Origin: Undibacterium sp. KW1
GTDB taxonomy: Bacteria; Pseudomonadota; Gammaproteobacteria; Burkholderiales; Burkholderiaceae_D
DNA length: 64,000 bases
Assembly (NCBI RefSeq): GCF_009937955.1
Contig: NZ_AP018439.1
Location: 3,782,001-3,846,000, forward strand
Reading direction: 5' to 3'
Translations under genes and position numbers: made by a program
Shown here: in pieces, positions 1 to 8,394 of the stretch
How positions within the stretch are numbered: the first letter of the stretch is position 1
Layout: every line of letters starts with the position of its first letter
Notes under the pieces: model-generated
Told to the model about the DNA's origin: nothing
Seen by the model: only the letters and a program-made list of their open reading frames with translations
The model's database searches: none

Positions 1-88
1 GGGAGCGAATTGTAGCATGTGCTCCTATTCCACTGACTTTCTTCTCATTGCAAAAACTTCACTCTCAAAAAATGGAAAATCACCCAAT

Positions 89-910
89 TCAACTATCACT
101 TCCAAGTAAAAACTGTGGTCTGAATTCCGTCATATCGTTAAAAAGACAGTATTCAGGAGCTTGTAATTCAATCACCGGAATCGTTTTCTTTAATTGTCTT
201 AATAATTTCTGAAAATTCGCCTGATATGCCTTTTCTTCAGATTCGGAAAATTGGCGGACGTAATATCCGAATGTGGTATGAAATTCATAGCCATCGTGGT
301 TAGCGTGCCGAACCCCAATCGCTTTTGAAATAATGTCACGCAACTCATATAGCCTCCTGGTTTCGGCATCATTCATGCCACGTAAGCGAATTGAAAAACG
401 GGATTGATAGGCTGGAGTTTCATCTATTACCATACGAAAAGGTGCCATCGGTTGCAGTTTCAAACCCCGAAGCTTTTCTGCGACATAATTGTTGCACGCT
501 TCCATACTCGCGTCCAAAGGCAAGCCATGGGGCCAATCGCCTGGACGGCGTTGTTCATCGGTAACGCCATCAAATACAGTCATGTGATAAGAGCTGGCCG
601 GCAGGAACGTAACGTTATGATCTCCGGTATTTGCCCTGAATTCTGCGTAAGCCGCAACCATTTCATCGAACACCTTGCTTGGCCGTGGAATGTGGCAAAT
701 CACTGTATTACCAGGGTAACGCTGAACTTTTCCATTCAGGTCAAATTTTTTGTGTGGCCCTGTATTGTTCGCTTTGACTCTGGGCACTGGGAGGCAATTG
801 CTTGCGTCAACAGACGAAGTTTCAGCATTTCCAACTGCTGGCGCTACAGCCAGCAAACTGGCGGAACTGTAGCCTATCATATTGAGAAACTGACGACGGG
901 AATAAATCAT
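89..910 (-). CDS. Exported DUF1868-type 2H phosphoesterase-like protein
   Basis: The 273-residue protein starts with a twin-arginine-like leader (RRQFLNMIG, then a hydrophobic stretch ending near AEA), so it is probably exported to the periplasm. Two H-x-T motifs of the 2H phosphoesterase superfamily are visible, HMTVFDGV near residue 109 and HTTFGYY near residue 213. Their spacing and the surrounding sequence fit the DUF1868 branch. Known 2H enzymes open or make 2',3'-cyclic phosphates or related phosphodiesters; the substrate here is unknown. It lies 39 bp downstream of an ABC permease on the same strand, at the end of the TonB receptor/ABC operon, which suggests it processes the imported compound in the periplasm (inference). 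Family assignment is fairly secure, the role is not. Confidence 0.78.
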   Translation of the reverse strand: MIYSRRQFLNMIGYSSASLLAVAPAVGNAETSSVDASNCLPVPRVKANNTGPHKKFDLNGKVQRYPGNTVICHIPRPSKVFDEMVAAYAEFRANTGDHNVTFLPASSYHMTVFDGVTDEQRRPGDWPHGLPLDASMEACNNYVAEKLRGLKLQPMAPFRMVIDETPAYQSRFSIRLRGMNDAETRRLYELRDIISKAIGVRHANHDGYEFHTTFGYYVRQFSESEEKAYQANFQKLLRQLKKTIPVIELQAPEYCLFNDMTEFRPQFLLGSDS

Positions 911-948
911 ATAGATATCTCTTGCAATGGGTGGTAGTGGTTTGTGGT

Positions 949-1782
949 TTAGAAAAAGCGTAATCTGGCCAGCAATTGGCTCGTTTTATTGTGGAGAAAG
1001 GAAATAATCAGAATAGGGAAAATCAGAAGAAGGCATGCAACAGCCGCCTGGGGGAAGGACGCTGTCGCTCCATCCAGCAAAAAATATAATCTGACGGGCA
1101 AGGTTTCTGTCACTGGTGCGCCGACCACAAAGCTGCGGTCAAAGTCTTCAAAACTGGTAACTGCAGCAAGCATTCCTACCGTCATCAAGGCTTTTGATGA
1201 CATAGGCAACAACACGTACACCGTCGCCTTCCATGAACTGGCCCCCAACGACCGGGCAGCCCACCATATTTCAGCAGGAAAACGCTGAAAACTTGCAGTC
1301 AGCACCCGTATCGTGAGTGGCAATACGCCTATGATCTGGGCAAGTATTACAGCGCCCACGCTATAGGCGATGTCAAGTGTCAGAAATAATCGCCCTAACC
1401 CAGCTGCAACCAGCAAACCAGGAACAATCAGCGGTGCAAGGATAAATAACTCCACTCCCCGCCTGAATGATGCATTCGACCGGCTGAGGGCCCAGGCTGC
1501 CGGTATGGCGAATACCATGTTCGCAACTGTTACCAGACAAGTTATACCTATGCTCCGCAGCAAGGCAGCCAGCAGGGATGCATCTAGTCCGGCGTCAATC
1601 CAATGTCTCCATGTGAATTGAGATGGAAATAAACTATCCGAAAACCAGGTATCTGATACAGACCATAAAATCAGAACGGTTAGCGGCAATACCAAAGACA
1701 TGCCCAGGACTATCCACACAATAACCACTGTGGCAGATCGTGACAATTGTAGAAAAATCGTTTTCATTGCACGCACTTCCAT
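949..1782 (-). CDS. ABC transporter inner-membrane permease (second of pair)
   Basis: This is a hydrophobic protein of about 277 residues with six predicted membrane segments. It carries the binding-protein-dependent permease signature (EAA loop) around AARSLGASSWKATVYVLLP. Such subunits form the channel of PotBC/PhnUV/iron-type importers. The start chosen is the ATG that overlaps the stop of the upstream permease as TGATG, preceded by an AGGACAGGG ribosome-binding sequence. A longer reading frame begins inside the upstream gene and is not needed. It forms the heterodimer partner of the gene at 1782-2627 and is energised by the frameshifted ATPase at 2617-3662. The transported substrate cannot be read from the sequence. 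Confidence 0.85.
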   Translation of the reverse strand: MEVRAMKTIFLQLSRSATVVIVWIVLGMSLVLPLTVLILWSVSDTWFSDSLFPSQFTWRHWIDAGLDASLLAALLRSIGITCLVTVANMVFAIPAAWALSRSNASFRRGVELFILAPLIVPGLLVAAGLGRLFLTLDIAYSVGAVILAQIIGVLPLTIRVLTASFQRFPAEIWWAARSLGASSWKATVYVLLPMSSKALMTVGMLAAVTSFEDFDRSFVVGAPVTETLPVRLYFLLDGATASFPQAAVACLLLIFPILIISFLHNKTSQLLARLRFF

Positions 1783-2627
1783 CACTGCACCCTGTCCTGA
1801 TTGTATTGATGAATGAATACGTCGTAGAAATATAAGATAAGGACAGAACACAGACTCAGCACAACACCGATAGCACAAACCTCGTTCCAGCTTCCCTCGC
1901 GAAATGCATCAACCATCATGACAGACAGTGGTGCCGGGAAAATGGGACCAATGATTTGTGGAATCGCATAGGCACCAAGTAATTTAATAAAACTTAAAAC
2001 CATTGCAGCCGAGATGCCAGGCCATGCAAGCGGAAGCTGGACATGCCAGAAGGTCATCCATTGATTTGCCCCCAAAGAACGCGAAGCATTTAGCAATAAA
2101 GGAGATATCGATGAAAGAGTTGCACCGATCAACAGACTCATGAAGGGCAATTCCTTTATAGCCAGTGCCAGAATAGCGCCCAATCCCAGGTAATCACGGA
2201 TAATCCTGGGCGTATCTACATTCACGAACCGGGAAACCAACCCACCCTGATCGAACAAAGCCAGCATCACAAATGCCAGAACAATGCCCGGCATGGCAAC
2301 AGGTATTTTAAATAAAATCAAGAACCAATCACGTCCGAAAAAGTCTCTTTGCAATTGCATGGCAATACCAATACTCAGAGGAAGTGCCAGCAATACAGGG
2401 ACAACGCTGTAGTACAACGACATGATCAAACCTGTTCTTTTTGTCCGATCAGTCAGTACATTCAGCAGCAAAGAAAGATCCCAGTTTTGATTCAAGTGCA
2501 CATCAATATTGAGACTGCTAAAAATCACCCAGAACATAGGGACACCAAACAGAGCAATCAATAGAATCGCTGTTGGAAGCAACAACATCAGTACTGAAGA
2601 ATTCGTCAAAGGAAGTTCATGTCGCAT
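1782..2627 (-). CDS. ABC transporter inner-membrane permease (first of pair)
   Basis: The protein has about 281 residues, six hydrophobic segments and an EAA loop (ASRSLGANQWMTFWHVQLP). This matches the PotB/FbpB/PhnU permease family. The ATG at 2627 has an AGGA ribosome-binding sequence eight bases upstream; ATGs at 2636 and 2648 are in frame but less well placed. The gene overlaps the end of the ATPase TOBE region by a few bases, and its stop overlaps the start of the next permease, so the operon is translationally coupled. Fe3+, phosphonate, polyamine and thiamine importers all use this architecture. Confidence 0.85.
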   Translation of the reverse strand: MRHELPLTNSSVLMLLLPTAILLIALFGVPMFWVIFSSLNIDVHLNQNWDLSLLLNVLTDRTKRTGLIMSLYYSVVPVLLALPLSIGIAMQLQRDFFGRDWFLILFKIPVAMPGIVLAFVMLALFDQGGLVSRFVNVDTPRIIRDYLGLGAILALAIKELPFMSLLIGATLSSISPLLLNASRSLGANQWMTFWHVQLPLAWPGISAAMVLSFIKLLGAYAIPQIIGPIFPAPLSVMMVDAFREGSWNEVCAIGVVLSLCSVLILYFYDVFIHQYNQDRVQ

Positions 2628-3662
2628 GGAATTCATCCTGCAAGACATGTATAAAAGATTGATTCACGTTCAAACGAACACGTGTACCTATACCTAGTTT
2701 GTCATTGGCGTTCAACATATCTGCCTGCCAACGCTCCCCTGCGGCAGACACTATATAGCTAGTAATTTGTCCGCGGTATTGCCTTTCTTCAATGATGCCT
2801 TCTCCTGATTGGTCCGCATATAACATCAGATTTTCAGGACGCAACATGACAGTCACTCTTGATGTCTTTGCTGCCTGATTCAACTTGATGAATGCCCCCA
2901 AGGCAGTATGCCAACGCTGGCATCATCTTTATTGACATCAATATGGAATAACTTTGCCTGACCAAGAAAACTGGCAGTGAATGCTGTGCGAGGAGTGACA
3001 TACATCTGTTCAGGCGTTCCCGTTTCAATCAGCCGTCCGCGCTCCAATATCGCTACCCGGTCTGCTAGTATCATCGCATCGTCCTGATCATGGGTCACAT
3101 ATAAGCAGGTCATTCTCAGGTTGCGCTGTAGCTGTCGAACCTCTTCCCGCAACTGTATCCGCAATCCACTGTCCAGGCTGGAGAAAGGCTCATCCAGTAA
3201 CAATAACGATGGCCGCATGACTAATGCTCTTGCCATTGCAATACGTTGTTGTTGTCCGCCTGAAAGCTGATGTGGCTTTCTGTCAAGGAAAGCACCGATA
3301 TGACACATCTCCACAATTTCATCTATGCGTTGAAATTGTTCCTTCAACGGTACCTTCTTCATTCTGAGGCCGAATTTCAGATTATTCAGTACATCAAGGT
3401 GGGGAAATAAAGCATGATGCTGAAACATCATCGCCACGTCTCTTTTATCGGGTGGAAGCTGATCTATGCGACAGGCATCAAGAATAATTTCACCCCCACT
3501 GGGTTTCTGTATGCCCATCAACACGCGCAACAAGGTGGATTTCCCACTCCCTGACGAGCCAAGGATCACCATGCACTCTCCCAAAGATAATTCAAGATCG
3601 AGGGAATGCAATATGGTAGTCATGCCAAAAGAAGCGCTGACGCTACGTAACTGAAGACTCAT
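2617..3662 (-). pseudogene. ABC importer ATPase (PotA/FbpC type), split by a -1 frameshift
   Basis: The first 260 codons (3662 to 2880) encode a full nucleotide-binding domain: Walker A GSSGSGKST near residue 37, signature LSGGQQQR, Walker B LLLLDEPFSSLD and the H-loop THD. After VGILP the frame ends in WGHSSS and a stop. The adjacent -1 frame continues as GAFIKLNQAAKTSRVTVMLR, a clear TOBE domain that ends at 2617. Restoring one G in the GGGGG run (2895-2899 on the plus strand) joins the two into about 347 residues, the normal family length. The gene starts inside an ATGA overlap with the binding protein. A one-base deletion, a sequencing homopolymer error or programmed frameshifting could each explain it. 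The ATPase core alone might still function. Confidence 0.8.
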
Positions 3663-4932
3663 GACGGATCGTCTTTCTGAAGTACATTTTCAACAAAGGC
3701 ATCAACCAGCGCTTGTACAACTTGAGGAGATGGCCATGATGTTGACCGCTCAACAATTTGCTTTTCGCTGATCTGGTTGATGATGACCTGCGAATGATCA
3801 AGATTGCGTCGCGCACTGCGTGACGCATTCTTTTCGAGCTTCCATTGCTGTATCTCTTCAGACAATGCAAAATCAATGAACAAAGCTGCAGCGGCGACAT
3901 GTCTCGCTCCTGTAGGAATAAACAAACCATCCATTCCCCCGGCAAGCCATCCGAAGGAATAATCATTCTGAACGTTGAAGGCAATTGTTTGTTCATGATG
4001 AAGGTGTAGGCCTGATCTTCCCATATGGCGGCAATCGAAGCGCGCCCATTAGCAATCAGTCTCAAGCTTTCTGCATTTCCGTTCGTGATCTCTGACAGCG
4101 AACGAAGTTTTCGCAACCATTCCCAGGCTTGAGCAAAGCATCCACTTTCACGCATCCAAAGACGGATACTCTGGGCAGATGCAGCATAATCGTTGGCTTC
4201 AAAGCGTTTTAGACAAGCAACTGACATCGTGTGTCTTGCCACTGCAACCAGCAACGCCCGACCACTTCCCCCTCGCAAAGGGGAGGACCAGGCAAAACGC
4301 CCAGGGTGAGCCTCAACCCATGTCATTAGCGCGTCAAGCGATTGAGGCACGGCTTCATTGCTCATCACCACACTGTCGTAGCCAAGAGCAGCCTGATTGC
4401 GATGAAAAGGCATGAAACGACCTTCATGGTCAATGCCCTGATTTTGTTGAAGCGCATCCAAATCGTAAAACATGGCTTCTGGCAAGCGATCAGCCAAAGA
4501 TATGTCAAGTAATAATCCCTGACTCTTATAGGCAGGTAAATGAGCACCGCTAGTAAAAAATACATCTACGGGTGCCGGGCGTTGGGCTACATGCGCAGCC
4601 ATCAACTGTTGGTGAGCCACGTTATCCTGGACATTGCGCAAAATGACTCTTACACCATACTTGGCTTCAAACCGGGGAATAACAATGTTTGACCAGAGTG
4701 CGGGGAACGATGCAGCATGGTTATATAAGATGAGCTGCGATTCCTGTCGCGCCAAAGGAACAATGTTCCGATAAAAATCTTCCCGCGATGTTTCTTTTAG
4801 CATCTGTAAGACGAACTGCTCATCAGGATTCTTATGCAAACGGGTAGGAAGCAGATGTTCTGCAATGGCCAGCAACAGCCCGCCCAGCAGCAATAGCAGG
4901 GCGGCGACGCTCAATATTCGGCTGGGATACAT
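3659..4932 (-). pseudogene. ABC importer substrate-binding protein, split by a -1 frameshift
   Basis: The ATG at 4932 begins MYPSRIL and a long hydrophobic signal or anchor segment. An extracellular solute-binding domain of the iron/polyamine/AEP cluster follows, with LILYNHAASFPALWSNIVIP near residue 68. In this frame the family sequence stops after FRMIIPSDGLPG (about 3940). It resumes in the -1 frame as GGMDGLFIPTGARHVAAAAL, then FIDFALSEEIQQW, and ends at 3659 in an ATGA overlap with the ATPase. Adding one G to the GGGGG run at 3937-3941 restores about 424 continuous residues. Without it, translation runs out of frame to 3643. The proper overlap and conserved C-terminus suggest either a very recent mutation or a base-calling error. 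Confidence 0.8.
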
Positions 4933-4948
4933 GGTTCTCTTTGCCCGA

Positions 4949-7684
4949 TTACATTTGCCACTTAGCTCCAAGCCACAATGTACGACTGACAAGATAGGTA
5001 TCTTTCAGCAAGTCACGATTCACCCCCGTTAAGCTGGTGACTCCTTTTGAAGTCAAATTCTTTACTTCAGCGAATATTGTCAGGTTTTTATTCCAGCGAT
5101 AACGGGTTGAAAAATCGACCTGTGAACGCTCTTTCCAGAATACATCATTCCAGGGAGCGTTGACATCGACTGCCCGCAAACTCTTGCCTGTATAGTTAAA
5201 TGCAAGACGTGCTTCCAGTCCCTTGTCGATATAAAAAATCGATAGATTGGCGATGGCATCTGGCTGTCCCAGCAATCGATCAATCGATCTCACTGACTTG
5301 TCTGTTTTTGTCACATCAAGCTTACCCTTCATCCATGTCAGATTGGAGGACAGTCCAAAATTACTTAACTTAGGGTGGATGTCTTGTAAAGAATTCAGCA
5401 GGAACCCTACCTCTATCCCTGTAACATGAGCGCCACTAGAGTTTTGTGGCTGACTGATCGTGGCAGAACGGGTTGTTCCATCACTGTAAAGATATGGCTG
5501 GTTCGTTGCCGTCGCGGTGTAAATTTCGTTATCAATTTTCTTGTCAAAAACAGCCAGCGAAATAAGGCCGTCACGCAGATATCTCTCAACAGACAAATCC
5601 AGATTGATGGACTCACGCGGCTTAATATCCGGATTTCCTTTAGAGACACTTAATGTACCGTCATTTGCTTCCGACACTGATATTCTAGGTGCGTAAAAAG
5701 AGAAATCGGGCCGGCCGATTGTTTTCGCGACAGCAGCACGTACTTTAAGGTTTTTCTCAATATCATATGAGGTGGAAAAGGATGGCAAGAGATAGTGATA
5801 CGAGGCGCTCGCGGAAACCGGTGCCCAATTTGCTATACCACTCTTGGTCACGGATTGATTACCGGTTGTTGCAATGTCAGACATATCGTACCGCACACCA
5901 AATAGAGAGCGAGATTTTTGAGTGTTGTACCCAGTCATCACATACGCTGATTGCAGCAACTCTTTAAATGTGTAGTCGTCTTGTAAGAATTGAGCGGTAT
6001 TAGTCACGTTGTTGGCTGTCATGTAGCCAGGGTTATTTACTAATTGTTGCCTTGCTTTTGCCGGATCTATAATCAATAGCGGCAAACCTCCGCTTGATGG
6101 AAGAATGGAATTGGTGACAGAAAGAATACCTTCCGCAGTCAGGCCAGCCCGGCTTGGCCCCTGATCGAACTGATTACTGTCGTAATTGAAGCGATTCATG
6201 GTGCGGCCTAAACCTGCACCCACTCCCCATCCCTTACTTTCCTCATCCAGATTCTTTTTCCAATCCAGACGTGTGTCATCCAGGCGATTATCCATCTGAA
6301 TATTAGAACCATCACGGTAATAGTCAGCCAACCACTTGCTGGCGTCAGTCCAATTGGCAGGATTCGTCAAGTAAATAACCGGCTGACCATTGACCATGTT
6401 GTACGTATTTGCCAGACTTGCCACATCTGTTGTTGAGGGCAATTTTCCACTACCATTAAATTTCAGACCCTGGATGTATTTGTACATTGTTCTGATTTCA
6501 GTCGAACTTGCTTTAGACCAGCCATGACGGAACGATAATTGCTGGTCGCCCTGAAAACTCCAGTCTCCGCCCAATTGCAGTACGTTGGTAGTTCGTTTTT
6601 GTGGCTGGTCGGAATAACCAAGCTCCGCCTCACCGGTAGCAAAACGTCCTGAATTTGCCGTTTGTTCTAAAGGTGTACCTGATAAAGTGGTACTGATATA
6701 GTTTTCGTTGCGAGTTTCTTTTAAGGTTGTCTGGTATTTGCCAAAGGTAATGAAGCCAGATAAATCTGCTGATGGTTTCGCTTCCAGCTTGCCTGTAATA
6801 CCCTGACGCTCGCGCGAATCCTGAAACCAGAAATATTTATTGTTTTGTGGGACGGCATAACCATTGCTGAGTGAAGGGTCGGTGACTTTCGTCCCTGTGT
6901 TACTGAAATAATTATAGTAAACGGAATCCGTCGTTGCATGACCAACCGTATAGGTGTCCACTCTTTCCTTGTATGCCCCAACGGAAAAACCGTATTGATT
7001 ATCTGCTCCCCAGGTATTCGAAATACTGAATCCTCCCTTCTTCGGCAATCCATCATCAGAAAAAGGCTCGCCGTGATTGCTAACGTTACCAGCAGCCAAG
7101 GACATCGAAGCATGAAAACCACCGCCTTTGGCAAAGGCGCTACGAGTTACCACATTGGTACTTCCGCCGATTGCATTCGGATTAAGATCGGGAGTCCATG
7201 TTTTAAACACTTCCAAACGGTCTATCATGGATGAAGGCAATAAATCAAGGCGGGCACCGCGCACTGTGTTTGAATCAACAGAAGCGATCCCCAGACCATC
7301 AACTGTCGTGTTGTTATAGCGCGCATCTAATCCACGCAGCACTGGACGTTCAGCCTCATCCCGGCCATGCACGTTGTCATTATTAAATGTCACAGAAGCA
7401 CCAGGAATGCGCCGCAGGGTTTCTGCAACAGTCGAGTCTGGTAATTGCTGGACATCATCAGCCGCAACCGAATCCATAATACGGGTGGAAGCTTGTTTGC
7501 TGGCGATGGCCCGGCGTGAAGCCAGACGCTGCCCGCTGACGGTAACGGTTTCCAATTCTGGCGACGCTGCCCCTGCTGCTGTTTCAGTGCTGGTTTGTGC
7601 CTGTACGAAAAGAGGAATAGCGAAAATGATCGCTGCCGAAATCGGTTTAAGCTTCCATTCTGGATGACATTTTCTGTGCGACAT
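4949..7684 (-). CDS. TonB-dependent outer-membrane receptor
   Basis: About 911 residues, typical for this family. A signal peptide ends near FVQAQ. It is followed by a TonB box-like ETVTVSGQR and a plug domain (DDVQQLPDSTVAETLRRIPG, VLRGLDARYNN), then a large beta-barrel with alternating hydrophobic strands ending LWLGAKWQM. The plug pattern is that of the CirA/Caulobacter-type receptors. The ATG at 7684 has GGAAG five bases upstream, whereas the in-frame ATG at 7696 has no ribosome-binding sequence. It is first in the operon, 16 bp before the binding protein, so it should carry the ABC substrate across the outer membrane. An inverted repeat about 70 bp upstream may be its operator. Confidence 0.92.
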   Translation of the reverse strand: MSHRKCHPEWKLKPISAAIIFAIPLFVQAQTSTETAAGAASPELETVTVSGQRLASRRAIASKQASTRIMDSVAADDVQQLPDSTVAETLRRIPGASVTFNNDNVHGRDEAERPVLRGLDARYNNTTVDGLGIASVDSNTVRGARLDLLPSSMIDRLEVFKTWTPDLNPNAIGGSTNVVTRSAFAKGGGFHASMSLAAGNVSNHGEPFSDDGLPKKGGFSISNTWGADNQYGFSVGAYKERVDTYTVGHATTDSVYYNYFSNTGTKVTDPSLSNGYAVPQNNKYFWFQDSRERQGITGKLEAKPSADLSGFITFGKYQTTLKETRNENYISTTLSGTPLEQTANSGRFATGEAELGYSDQPQKRTTNVLQLGGDWSFQGDQQLSFRHGWSKASSTEIRTMYKYIQGLKFNGSGKLPSTTDVASLANTYNMVNGQPVIYLTNPANWTDASKWLADYYRDGSNIQMDNRLDDTRLDWKKNLDEESKGWGVGAGLGRTMNRFNYDSNQFDQGPSRAGLTAEGILSVTNSILPSSGGLPLLIIDPAKARQQLVNNPGYMTANNVTNTAQFLQDDYTFKELLQSAYVMTGYNTQKSRSLFGVRYDMSDIATTGNQSVTKSGIANWAPVSASASYHYLLPSFSTSYDIEKNLKVRAAVAKTIGRPDFSFYAPRISVSEANDGTLSVSKGNPDIKPRESINLDLSVERYLRDGLISLAVFDKKIDNEIYTATATNQPYLYSDGTTRSATISQPQNSSGAHVTGIEVGFLLNSLQDIHPKLSNFGLSSNLTWMKGKLDVTKTDKSVRSIDRLLGQPDAIANLSIFYIDKGLEARLAFNYTGKSLRAVDVNAPWNDVFWKERSQVDFSTRYRWNKNLTIFAEVKNLTSKGVTSLTGVNRDLLKDTYLVSRTLWLGAKWQM

Positions 7685-7755
7685 AGTAACTTCCATGAGT
7701 GTTATTAAAAATAGTCGTAATTACTTCACACAAAGAATATATTATTTTTTTATGA

Positions 7756-7787
7756 CATTGAAATGACATTGAAATGTCATTTCAATG
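7756..7787. promoter_or_regulatory. Perfect 14-bp inverted repeat upstream of TonB receptor
   Basis: The arms CATTGAAATGACAT and ATGTCATTTCAATG are perfect complements around a four-base TGAA spacer. The left arm also overlaps a direct repeat of TGACATTGAAA. It sits about 70 bp upstream of the receptor start in AT-rich DNA. That is the expected place for an operator controlling the uptake operon. No regulator gene is adjacent. Confidence 0.5.
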
Positions 7788-7875
7788 AACAGAAACACTT
7801 AACCATCTGACAAAATACCTATACAAACTCGTATTTCTATCTAAATTCAGATTTCCATTTCATATTTTAATTTTC

Positions 7876-7904
7876 AATTAGTTAATTAATTATTTTAACT
7901 AATT
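7876..7904. repeat. AT-rich 10-bp inverted repeat
   Basis: AATTAGTTAA and TTAACTAATT flank a nine-base AT spacer. It could be part of a promoter or protein-binding region for a divergent transcript; no further evidence. Confidence 0.35.
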
Positions 7905-7916
7905 ACCGGAAATTTC

Positions 7917-8024
7917 ATGAGTAGCGCGGAAACAAAAAAATCAAATGCGTTTAAGGTATTTGGGATAGGCGCCAGATTGCAACTTCAAGTTACCAGTGAT
8001 TACAATAGTGCCAGGAGCAAGTAG
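7917..8024 (+). other. Orphan 35-codon ORF in a 0.7-kb gene-poor gap; possibly decayed
   Basis: The gap 7685-8394 contains no full gene. One short plus-strand frame begins MSSAETKKSNAFKVFGIG and ends after 35 codons, with a weak GGAAA upstream. The IGARLQLQV stretch faintly resembles the start of YcgR/PilZ-type proteins, but the frame stops and nothing recognisable follows. It may be the decayed front of a lost gene or a chance frame. The rest of the gap (8025-8340) shows no feature I can support. Confidence 0.2.
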
Positions 8025-8342
8025 CGGAACACGGTCGTGACGGACCTGAGCAAACCGGATGATCAATATTGAATAGGTCGTTACCCATCAGGAAATGCGT
8101 TATCAATACAGCTACGCTATCCATGGCGATAGATATCTACAGATATCCGCTGGTATGAACCCTTGATTTGATTGAAGAATAATGCGGATGAGATTGAACC
8201 ACCCGTCACATCATGGCAACAGCTTAAAGCGCTATGTAGAACTGAATAACCATCAGTTTACTTTTTCACGATGGACCGATGAGAACCTTGATTGCGGAAT
8301 TAAGCTTACGCTTAGAGCATGTTGATATTTGGTGCTGCAAGT

Positions 8343-8373
8343 AGAAATGGCTCATGAAAATGAGCCATTTCTA
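8343..8373. terminator. Hairpin terminator at the 3' end of acyl-CoA dehydrogenase
   Basis: A perfect 13-bp stem (AGAAATGGCTCAT / ATGAGCCATTTCT) encloses a GAAA loop. It is followed on the plus strand by ATTTAGTTTTT, so the T-rich side points away from the minus-strand gene it follows. It may act in both directions. Confidence 0.6.
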
Positions 8374-8394
8374 TTTAGTTTTTCAAAAACAAGA

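Noticed and set aside
2880..3955. Phase-variation switch by G-run slippage in the uptake operon
   Set aside because: Runs of only five G are short for contingency loci, and a third homopolymer lesion at 17 kb makes sequencing error at least as likely. Kept only as a possibility.
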